From the NCBI GenBank assembly GCA_030593425.1, contig JAUVHF010000040.1, positions 1-11,195 on the forward strand: a stretch of DNA of 11,195 nt, written 5' to 3'. The DNA comes from Anaerolineales bacterium. Lineage in GTDB: Bacteria > Chloroflexota > Anaerolineae > UBA7937. Both the position numbers and the translations under genes were made by a program. Every line of letters begins with the position of its first letter. Within the stretch, counting starts at the first letter, position 1. Below are positions 4,541 to 10,653 of this stretch, in pieces. The notes under the pieces are model-generated. The model was not told the DNA's origin, did not search any database, and worked only from the letters and a program-made list of their open reading frames with translations.

Positions 4541-6106
4541 GTGGTCTTCAGAGTAGAGGATATAGCCGCAGCCATCAAGCGAGAGATAGAAGCCTTTGAA
4601 GCGCCCCTCGAAGCCGTGGATGTGGGGACCGTCATGGAGGTGGGGGACGGCATCGCCCGGCTGGAAGGGCTAGCGGGAGCCATGGCCTCGGAACTCGTGG
4701 AGTTCGAGAACGGGGTCATGGGGATCGTCTTCAATTTGGAGAAGGACAATGTCGGCGTCATCATCATGGGAGACTATACCGACATCGAGGAGGGCGATTT
4801 AGTTAAGGCCACGGGGCGCATAGTCTCAGTCCCCGTGGGGGATGCCCTGGTGGGGCGCGTGGTGAACGCCTTGGGGCAGCCCATCGACGGCAAAGGCCCC
4901 ATCGAGACCGAGAAATTCCGTCCCGTGGAGAGGATCGCTCCCAACGTTACCCTTCGCAAGGAGGTGGATACCCCCGTCCAGACGGGCATAAAGGCCATCG
5001 ATTCCATGATCCCCATTGGGCGCGGCCAGCGGGAACTCATCATCGGCGACCGGCAGACGGGTAAGACGGCCTTGGCCATCGACACCATAATAAACCAGAA
5101 GGGCGGCGACATCATCTGCATCTATGTGGCCATCGGCCAGAAGAGAGCCAGCGTAGCCCGGGTGATCGCCACCCTGGAAGAGTATGGGGCTATGGATCAC
5201 ACCATCGTAGTAGCAGCCACAGCCTCCGATCCGGCGGCACTCAAGTACCTGGCTCCCTATGCCGGCTGCGCCATGGGCGAGGAGTTCATGGAGAGGGGGG
5301 AAGATGCCCTCATCGTCTACGATGACCTCACTAAGCACGCCTGGGCCTATCGCGAGGTCTCCCTGCTCCTGCGGCGTCCGCCAGGAAGGGAGGCTTACCC
5401 CGGCGACATCTTCTACCTCCATTCGCGCCTTCTGGAACGGGCGGCCAAACTCCATCCCGACTACGGCGGTGGCTCCCTCACCGCTCTTCCCATGATCGAG
5501 ACCCAGGCGGCCGATATATCCACCTATATCCCCACCAACGTCATCTCCATCACCGACGGGCAGATATATCTGGAGAGCGACCTCTTCTACGCTGGCATTC
5601 GGCCGGCCCTCAACGTGGGGCTCTCTGTCTCCCGTGTGGGGGGCAAAGCTCAGGTCCGGGCTATGAGAAGGGTGGCTGGAAAGTTGCGCTTAGAACTGGC
5701 CCAGTTCCGGGAATTGGCGGCCTTCGCCCAGTTCGGCTCAGAGTTAGACAAGGCCACCAGGGAGCAACTAGAGCGGGGGCAGCGCATCACCGAGATATTG
5801 AAGCAACCTCAGTATGTCCCCATGCCCTTGGAGCAACAGGTGATGATCATCTATGCTGTGACCAATGATTTCCTCGATGATGTCCTCGTGGAGGAGGTGA
5901 GGGGTTGGGAGGATGCTTTCCATCGTTTCATGAAGGACAATCACCCTCAGATCGGGGAGACCATCGCTGGAGAGAAGGACCTGTCGGAAGAGACCGCCAC
6001 TGCTTTGCAGAAAGCGATAGAGGAGTTCAAGACCGCAGTTTGGGCGGTAGAAGGAGAGGAACCTGGCCACCCCACGGGAGATAAAGAAGCGGATACGGAC
6101 CGTTAG
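4541..6106 (+). CDS. atpA: F1Fo ATP synthase subunit alpha
   Basis: The non-catalytic alpha subunit of the F1 hexamer, which sits on the membrane's cytoplasmic side. At 521 aa it is slightly longer than usual (about 500-513). The N-terminal barrel (30-100) holds VGDGIARLEGL. The nucleotide fold has the P-loop GDRQTGKT (169-176), the DD pair at the end of strand 5 (IVYDDLTKH, 258-266) and LLRRPPGREAYPGD. SVSRVGGKAQ carries the arginine finger (Arg365) that completes the beta-subunit catalytic site. Start is GTG 4541 with GGGAGGT about 5 nt upstream; no ATG fits. The conserved end (AIEEFK) is followed by an extra acidic, proline-rich tail of about 22 residues, encoded where the gene overlaps the 5' end of atpG. 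Fo and delta genes do not precede it. Confidence 0.98.
   Translation: MVFRVEDIAAAIKREIEAFEAPLEAVDVGTVMEVGDGIARLEGLAGAMASELVEFENGVMGIVFNLEKDNVGVIIMGDYTDIEEGDLVKATGRIVSVPVGDALVGRVVNALGQPIDGKGPIETEKFRPVERIAPNVTLRKEVDTPVQTGIKAIDSMIPIGRGQRELIIGDRQTGKTALAIDTIINQKGGDIICIYVAIGQKRASVARVIATLEEYGAMDHTIVVAATASDPAALKYLAPYAGCAMGEEFMERGEDALIVYDDLTKHAWAYREVSLLLRRPPGREAYPGDIFYLHSRLLERAAKLHPDYGGGSLTALPMIETQAADISTYIPTNVISITDGQIYLESDLFYAGIRPALNVGLSVSRVGGKAQVRAMRRVAGKLRLELAQFRELAAFAQFGSELDKATREQLERGQRITEILKQPQYVPMPLEQQVMIIYAVTNDFLDDVLVEEVRGWEDAFHRFMKDNHPQIGETIAGEKDLSEETATALQKAIEEFKTAVWAVEGEEPGHPTGDKEADTDR
6052..6056 (+). promoter_or_regulatory. Shine-Dalgarno sequence that places the atpG start at CTG 6063
   Basis: AGGAG, inside AAGGAGAGG, lies within the 3' end of atpA with exactly 6 nt to CTG 6063. 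The atpG frame has a TAG stop at 6048-6050 and no ATG, GTG or TTG between that stop and ATG 6132, so CTG is the only plausible start at normal spacing. Confidence 0.75.
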
Positions 6107-6935
6107 AAATATCGGGCAGGTCACCAGGGCCATGCAGATGGTGGCCGCCTCGAAGATGAGGCGCGCTCAAGAGCAGACCTTGGCCACGCGCTCCTATGCG
6201 GAGAAGGCCTGGGAGATCCTCACCTTTCTGGCTAGCCAGATGCCAGCCGAGGAGCCCCCTCACCCCTTGCTGACCTACCGCTCGGTGAACACCATAGGGC
6301 TTCTTCTTATCACCGGCGACCGCGGGTTGGCCGGAGCCTACAACCATAATATAATCCGCCTGGCAGCCGAGTTCATCGGCGAGGCGACAAGTCCCGTTAA
6401 ATTGGTCGCCGTGGGGCGCAAGGGTAGAGATTTCATGCTCCGCTATGGAGGCGACATCGTCGCCGAGTTCACGGGGATACCAGACCAGCCGGCCTTCACC
6501 GACATTACCCCCATCGCCAGGACGCTGATAGAGGATTTCTTGGCCGGCACCTATGATCAAGTGATCACCGCTTACACCGACTTCATAAATACCTTGGTCC
6601 AAAAGCCGGTCCTACGGCAACTTCTGCCTTTGACAACGGGCGAAGAGCGAGTGGAGGGCGAACATATCTACGAGCCGGACCCCCAAACCATCTTGGGGCA
6701 GGTGCTGCCCCGCTTCACGGAACTGCAGGTCTATCAGGCCATCTTGGAATCTTTGGCAAGTGAGCACAGCGCCCGCATGGTGGCCATGCGGAACGCCAGC
6801 GAGAACGCCGAAGCGCTGGTGGACGATCTAACCTTATCTTACAACCGGGCTCGCCAGGAGGCGATAACTAAGGAGATCATGGACATCGCCGGAGGAGCAG
6901 AGGCGTTGGCCAAGGTGCAGGCGATGGCAAGATAG
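6063..6935 (+). CDS. atpG: F1Fo ATP synthase subunit gamma, CTG start
   Basis: Gamma is the central rotating stalk of F1, coupling proton flow to catalysis. From CTG 6063 the product is 290 aa, the normal gamma length, and starts (M)ATPREIKKRIRTVRNIGQ, the near-universal gamma N-terminus that forms the coiled coil inside the hexamer. Starting at the first ATG (6132) would give 267 aa beginning MQMVAASKM, cutting off half of the N-terminal helix. AGGAG 6 nt before the CTG supports the longer form. Other hallmarks are LLITGDRGLAGAYN, typical of the gamma Rossmann-like domain, and the C-terminal helix ASEHSARMVAMRNASENA with LSYNRARQEAITKEI. It overlaps atpA by 44 nt, which suggests coupling of translation. 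ATG mutated or misread to CTG cannot be excluded. Confidence 0.95.
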   Translation: MATPREIKKRIRTVRNIGQVTRAMQMVAASKMRRAQEQTLATRSYAEKAWEILTFLASQMPAEEPPHPLLTYRSVNTIGLLLITGDRGLAGAYNHNIIRLAAEFIGEATSPVKLVAVGRKGRDFMLRYGGDIVAEFTGIPDQPAFTDITPIARTLIEDFLAGTYDQVITAYTDFINTLVQKPVLRQLLPLTTGEERVEGEHIYEPDPQTILGQVLPRFTELQVYQAILESLASEHSARMVAMRNASENAEALVDDLTLSYNRARQEAITKEIMDIAGGAEALAKVQAMAR

Positions 6936-7010
6936 AACTCGCCCCAACTAAACCTCTCCTCTCTGGAGTCATCTATGTAGCGACATGGACTGCTGGTTAA
7001 GGAGGATAGA

Positions 7011-8417
7011 ATGGCCCAAGGCACAAAAGGCAGAGTAGTTCAGGTGATCGGCCCTGTGGTGGATGTCGAGTTTCCACCCCAGGAACTGCCTGAAATATAT
7101 AACGCCGTGGAGATATATCGGGATGGCGAAGAGAACAAACTGGTTCTTGAGGTGCAGCAGCATATCGGCGATGAGTGGGTACGCTGCCTAGCCATGGACA
7201 CCACCGATGGGTTGCGCCGAGGTCTGGAGGCGATAGATACCGGGGCCCCCATCAAGGTGCCTGTGGGGCCCGCCACCCTGGGCCGCCTCTTCAACGTCTT
7301 GGGCGAGCCCATAGATGACCTAGGCCCAGTGGAGGCGGAGGAATACCGCCCCATCCACCAACCCACTCCCTCCCTAGAGGACCAAAGCACCACCGTGGAG
7401 GTCTTCGAAACCGGCCTGAAGGTGATCGACCTCATCGCCCCTTTCACCAAGGGCGGCAAGACCGGCGTCTTCGGTGGGGCCGGCGTGGGGAAGACCTTCA
7501 TCATCATGGAGTTGATCCGCAACATAGCCCTCGAGCACGGAGGCGTCTCCGTCTTCTCTGGCATCGGCGAGAGAAGCCGAGAGGGAAACGACCTCTGGTA
7601 CGAGATGAGGCGCACTGGGGTGATGGACAAGACGGTCATGGTCTTCGGGCAGATGAACGAGCCGCCAGGGGTCCGCCTCCGGGTGGGCCTCTCGGGGCTA
7701 ACCATGGCTGAGTATTTCCGCGACCAAGGTCAGGACGTGCTCCTTTTCATCGATAATATCTTCCGTTTCGTCATGTCTGGCTCCGAGGTGTCAGCCCTCA
7801 TGGGACGAATGCCCTCGGCGGTGGGGTATCAGCCCACCCTGGCCGCGGAGATGGGCCAACTCCAAGAGCGGATCACCTCCACCAAGCGAGGCTCCATCAC
7901 CTCCTTCCAGGCGATCTTCGTCCCCGCCGACGACTACACCGACCCCGCTCCTGTGGTCACCTTCGCCCACCTGGACGCCACCATCTCTCTGGAGCGCTCC
8001 CTCTCGGAGCAGGGGCTCTACCCCGCGGTAGACCCCTTAGCCTCCACCTCCCGGATCCTGGACCCCGCCGTGGTGGGAGAGGAGCACTACCAGACCGCCC
8101 GCGGAGTCCAGAGGGTGCTCCAGCGCTACAAGGATCTGCAGGATATCATCGCCATTTTGGGCATCGACGAACTGTCGGAGGAAGATAAACTGACGGTGTC
8201 CCGAGCCCGGAAGATCCAGCGCTTCCTCTCCCAGCCCATGTTCGTGGCTGAGGCCTTCACCGGAAGGTCAGGGGTATACGTCCCCCTGCAGGAGACGGTG
8301 CGCGGCTTCAAAGAGATCCTAGAGGGGAAGCACGACGATGTCCCGGAGCAGGCCTTCTATATGGCAGGCACCATAGAGGAGGCGGTGGAGAAAGCGAAAG
8401 AGATAAGCGGGGAATGA
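7011..8417 (+). CDS. atpD: F1Fo ATP synthase subunit beta
   Basis: The catalytic subunit of F1, 468 aa, normal length. Residues 1-80 form the beta-barrel domain. The P-loop is GGAGVGKT (155-162), with Lys161 and Thr162 binding phosphate and Mg. GIGERSREGNDL (184-195) carries the catalytic Glu187 and Arg188, and LLFIDNIFRF (244-253) holds the Walker B Asp. VPADDYTDPAP (304-314) is the nucleotide-responsive loop, and the DELSEED lever motif is intact at 386-392. AAGGAGG lies 6-7 nt before ATG 7011. A 75-nt gap separates it from atpG, and its stop overlaps the atpC start. One local oddity is VMSGSEV at 254-260, where most betas have [TV]QAGSEV. Confidence 0.98.
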   Translation: MAQGTKGRVVQVIGPVVDVEFPPQELPEIYNAVEIYRDGEENKLVLEVQQHIGDEWVRCLAMDTTDGLRRGLEAIDTGAPIKVPVGPATLGRLFNVLGEPIDDLGPVEAEEYRPIHQPTPSLEDQSTTVEVFETGLKVIDLIAPFTKGGKTGVFGGAGVGKTFIIMELIRNIALEHGGVSVFSGIGERSREGNDLWYEMRRTGVMDKTVMVFGQMNEPPGVRLRVGLSGLTMAEYFRDQGQDVLLFIDNIFRFVMSGSEVSALMGRMPSAVGYQPTLAAEMGQLQERITSTKRGSITSFQAIFVPADDYTDPAPVVTFAHLDATISLERSLSEQGLYPAVDPLASTSRILDPAVVGEEHYQTARGVQRVLQRYKDLQDIIAILGIDELSEEDKLTVSRARKIQRFLSQPMFVAEAFTGRSGVYVPLQETVRGFKEILEGKHDDVPEQAFYMAGTIEEAVEKAKEISGE

Positions 8418-8857
8418 TGGCCAAACTCAACGTAGATGTCGTCAGCCAAGAGCGCATGGTCTTCTCCGGCGAGGCCGATATGGTGGTTGCTCCTGGCGCC
8501 TTGGGGACATTGGGGATACTCCCTCATCACGCTCCGCTGCTCACCGCTTTGGAGCCGGGGGAGTTGCGGATCAAGAGAGATGAGGAGGAGATCTCCGTGG
8601 CTATCAGCGGCGGCTTCATGGAGGTCCGTTCCAACAAGGTGATCGTCTTGGCCGATACCGCCGAGCGAGCCAAGGAGATAGATATCGCTAGGGCAGAGGC
8701 AGCCAGGGAGAGGGCCGAAAGGCTACTAAAGGAGAAGCCAGACAGCGTCGATCTGGCGGGTATAGAGGGAGCCCTGCGTCGCTCCCGAATCCGATTGAAA
8801 GTGGCTCGTCGCAGGCGCAGGCCGCGGGAGGCGAGACCTCTCGAAGAGGAGATCTAG
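8414..8857 (+). CDS. atpC: F1Fo ATP synthase subunit epsilon
   Basis: Epsilon links the gamma stalk to the c-ring and inhibits ATP hydrolysis. The N-terminal barrel shows VVAPGALGTLGILPHHAPLLTAL (24-46), the family signature, and AISGGFMEV (63-71). The C-terminal helical hairpin starts with KEIDIARAEAARERAERLL. IDIARA (89-94) fits the I/L-D-x-x-R-A motif that binds ATP in epsilon of thermophilic Bacillus PS3. At 147 aa it is a little longer than usual, owing to a basic then acidic tail (ARRRRRPREARPLEEEI). The start overlaps the atpD stop (ATGATG); the second ATG at 8417 is equally possible. mreB follows after 18 nt. Confidence 0.95.
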   Translation: MMAKLNVDVVSQERMVFSGEADMVVAPGALGTLGILPHHAPLLTALEPGELRIKRDEEEISVAISGGFMEVRSNKVIVLADTAERAKEIDIARAEAARERAERLLKEKPDSVDLAGIEGALRRSRIRLKVARRRRRPREARPLEEEI

Positions 8858-8875
8858 CCACTAGAGAGAGGTGAG

Positions 8876-9880
8876 ATGTTTGAGAAACAGATCGGGGTGG
8901 ACCTGGGCACGGTAAACGTTTTGGTCCATGTGCGGGGCAAAGGGATCGTCCTCCAAGAACCCTCAGTTGTGGCCCTCTCCACAAGCGACAACCGGATCGT
9001 GGCCATAGGACGGGAGGCCCTGGCTATGATAGGACGCGCCCCAGAGAGCATCGAGGTGCTTCGCCCTATGCGCGACGGCGTCATCGCCGACTACGCGGTG
9101 ACCGAGGCGATGCTCCGTTATTTCATCTCCGGGATCGTGGGGCGTTTCCGTCTCTTCCGGCCAGAGATGATGATCAGCGTCCCCGTGGGGGTAACCACCG
9201 TGGAGAGCCGGGCCGTACATGACGCCGCCATCCAAGCCGGCGTCAAAAACGCTCACCTCATTCCCGAGCCTCTGGCTGCGGCCCTAGGCGCGGGGATGCC
9301 CGTCCATACACCCACGGGAAACATGGTCATAAACATAGGCGGAGGGACAAGCGAGGCCGCCGTTGTCTCCATGAACGATATCGTGGTCGCCGGCTCGGTT
9401 CGTGTGGGGGGAAACCGGATGGATGAAGCGATCGCCGCTTACCTGAGGCGAAAATACAACCTCATGGTAGGGGAGCGTACGGCAGAGGAGATCAAGATCG
9501 AGATAGGGAGCGCCCTACCCTTAGAAGAGGAACTGACCATTGAGGCCCGGGGACGAGACCAAGTAGCAGGGCTGCCACGGATCATCGAGGTTAGCTCTGG
9601 AGAGGTAACCGAAGCGATCGCCGAGCCCCTGGCGGCCATCGTCTCCGTAGTGAAATCCGTCTTGGAAGAGACCCCACCCGAATTAGCGGCCGACATCATC
9701 GACCGAGGTATGGTGATGACCGGTGGCGGCTCCCTCCTCCGCAACATGGACCGCTACCTGGCCAAGGAAACCGGCGTCCCGGCCTATCTGGCTGACCAAC
9801 CGATGGCTTGCGTGGCTCTAGGCGCTGGGAAGGCCTTGGAGAACTATCACCTCCTCAAGAAGAGCCTACCCGAACTTTAG
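8876..9880 (+). CDS. mreB: MreB/Mbl-type actin homologue, rod shape-determining protein
   Basis: MreB polymerises along the inner membrane and guides the elongasome that builds sidewall peptidoglycan. At 334 aa it is of normal length. Actin-fold motifs in order are phosphate 1, GVDLGTVNVLV (7-17); the connect-1 helix IPEPLAAALGAGMPV (129-143) with the catalytic-type Glu131; phosphate 2, NIGGGTSEAAVVS (153-165); and the adenosine motif GMVMTGGGSLLRNM (278-291). Phosphate 2 starts with Asn153, where MreB proteins normally have Asp (DIGGGT), a residue that helps position Mg and water. GAGAGAGGTGAG precedes the ATG. With only 18 nt after atpC and no terminator between, it is probably co-transcribed with the F1 genes. 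Its stop overlaps the convergent rex stop by 4 nt. No mreC or mreD follows, so this could be a lone or second MreB. Confidence 0.94.
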   Translation: MFEKQIGVDLGTVNVLVHVRGKGIVLQEPSVVALSTSDNRIVAIGREALAMIGRAPESIEVLRPMRDGVIADYAVTEAMLRYFISGIVGRFRLFRPEMMISVPVGVTTVESRAVHDAAIQAGVKNAHLIPEPLAAALGAGMPVHTPTGNMVINIGGGTSEAAVVSMNDIVVAGSVRVGGNRMDEAIAAYLRRKYNLMVGERTAEEIKIEIGSALPLEEELTIEARGRDQVAGLPRIIEVSSGEVTEAIAEPLAAIVSVVKSVLEETPPELAADIIDRGMVMTGGGSLLRNMDRYLAKETGVPAYLADQPMACVALGAGKALENYHLLKKSLPEL

Positions 9881-10500
9881 AAACCTTCCAAGTAATGGGT
9901 CATGCTCTGCAAACCCACCAGGGGATCGATCTGATAGACCTGTACCCCCTCGGGGACGGTGAGGCCGACAGGTGCGTAGTTGAGGATAGCCTTTATCCCT
10001 GAGGTCACCATAGTTGTAGCCACTTCCTGGGCGTTGCCGGCCGGGACGGCGATGATGCCCACCCGCAGACCCATCCGGTTTACAACCTCGGGCAGACGGG
10101 CTACATCCATGATCTCCAGAGCACCGATCTTCTTCCCTATCTTCGTCGGATCATCGTCGAAGGCAGCTACCACGTGGAAACCTTCCCTCTTGAAACCTCC
10201 GTAGCGAGCGATAGCATGCCCTAAATCGCCTACCCCTACCAAGACCATGCCCCACTCTCTGTCTACCCTCAAGATCTCCCGCAGTTTCTCGCGGAGAAAT
10301 CCCACCTGGTACCCAGTTCCCTGCTTTCCGAACCCACCGAAATAGGAAAGGTCTTTGCGTATCTGGGCTGAACTGATCCCCAACATCTCCCCTAACTCTT
10401 GAGAGGTGATCAGCGACCCCTCCTCCAGAGTGGAGAGGGCCCGAAGATATAGAGGTAAACGCTCGACTACGATCCGGGGCACCTTCTTCCTGTCTGCCAT
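9877..10500 (-). CDS. rex: Redox-sensing transcriptional repressor Rex
   Basis: Rex is a dimeric repressor that leaves its operators when NADH rises relative to NAD+, releasing fermentation and respiration genes. The 207-aa product has the normal length. An N-terminal winged helix (about 8-80) holds the Rex signature ISSAQIRKDLSYFGGFG (42-58) and GYQV. The Rossmann domain has VGVGDLGHAIARY (88-100), AAFDDDPTKIG (112-122) and AVPAGNAQ (151-158), followed by ILNYAPV (172-178). The C-terminal domain-swap helix is DPLVGLQSMTHYL. The nucleotide loop is GVGDLG, where the usual form is GxGNLG. GAGAGG abuts ATG 10500. The gene converges on mreB and has its own promoter and a Rex-like site upstream, so it is probably autoregulated. 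Confidence 0.96.
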   Translation of the reverse strand: MADRKKVPRIVVERLPLYLRALSTLEEGSLITSQELGEMLGISSAQIRKDLSYFGGFGKQGTGYQVGFLREKLREILRVDREWGMVLVGVGDLGHAIARYGGFKREGFHVVAAFDDDPTKIGKKIGALEIMDVARLPEVVNRMGLRVGIIAVPAGNAQEVATTMVTSGIKAILNYAPVGLTVPEGVQVYQIDPLVGLQSMTHYLEGF

Positions 10501-10524
10501 CCTCTCAACCTAAATCTGTCCATT

Positions 10525-10542
10525 TTGTGAAAAATACCACTT
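10525..10542. promoter_or_regulatory. rex: Candidate Rex operator in the rex leader
   Basis: TTGTGAAAAATACCACTT has one perfect Rex half-site (TTGTGAA, 10525-10531). The opposite half is imperfect: only the GTG/CAC core is preserved of the usual TTGTGAAnnnnTTCACAA. It lies just downstream of the rex -10 box, covering the predicted start point, a normal place for self-repression. The degenerate half keeps confidence moderate. Confidence 0.4.
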
Positions 10543-10545
10543 ACC

Positions 10546-10574
10546 ATAATACCATATTTTTGCCGTTCTGGCAA
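10546..10574 (-). promoter_or_regulatory. Promoter of rex
   Basis: On the minus strand TTGCCA (10574-10569, 5 of 6) and TATTAT (10551-10546, 5 of 6) are separated by 17 nt. TGG before the -10 makes it an extended type. The predicted start is near 10539, giving a leader of about 40 nt that contains the candidate Rex site. Confidence 0.65.
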
Positions 10575-10580
10575 TAGGCT

Positions 10581-10609
10581 TTGACAAAAGATACATCCTA
10601 TGCTATAGG
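10581..10609 (+). promoter_or_regulatory. Promoter for the glycosyltransferase gene
   Basis: TTGACA (10581-10586, perfect) and TATAGG (10604-10609, 4 of 6) have 17-nt spacing, and TGC before the -10 gives an extended form. It diverges from the rex promoter, with the two -35 boxes only 6 nt apart, so a protein bound at one could affect the other. Confidence 0.55.
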
Positions 10610-10616
10610 TGAAGCA

Positions 10617-10630
10617 GGGGCACTTGCCCC
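10617..10630 (+). other. Inverted repeat at the start of the glycosyltransferase leader
   Basis: GGGGCA (10617-10622) and TGCCCC (10625-10630) can form a 5-bp stem with a 4-nt loop, at about the first transcribed nucleotides. No T run follows, so it is not a terminator. It could protect the mRNA 5' end or be a protein site. Confidence 0.35.
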
Positions 10631-10653
10631 CCATCAATAAGAAAGCGACAATC

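Noticed and set aside
4826..5455. Long minus-strand open frame (209 codons) inside atpA
   Set aside because: It is antisense to strongly conserved atpA codons. The product looks like reversed GC-rich codon noise with no domain, and no promoter or ribosome binding site was seen.
6132..6935. atpG starting at ATG 6132 (267 aa)
   Set aside because: It would remove the conserved ATPREIKKRI helix that is encoded in frame just upstream, and it has no ribosome binding site. CTG 6063 fits better.
7040..7705. Long minus-strand open frame (221 codons) inside atpD
   Set aside because: A mirror frame of conserved atpD, rich in Ser, Pro and Arg with no recognisable motif; a shadow.
10617..10630. GGGGCA/TGCCCC repeat as a terminator
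   Set aside because: No T tract follows on either strand, and it sits at the start of a leader rather than after a gene.
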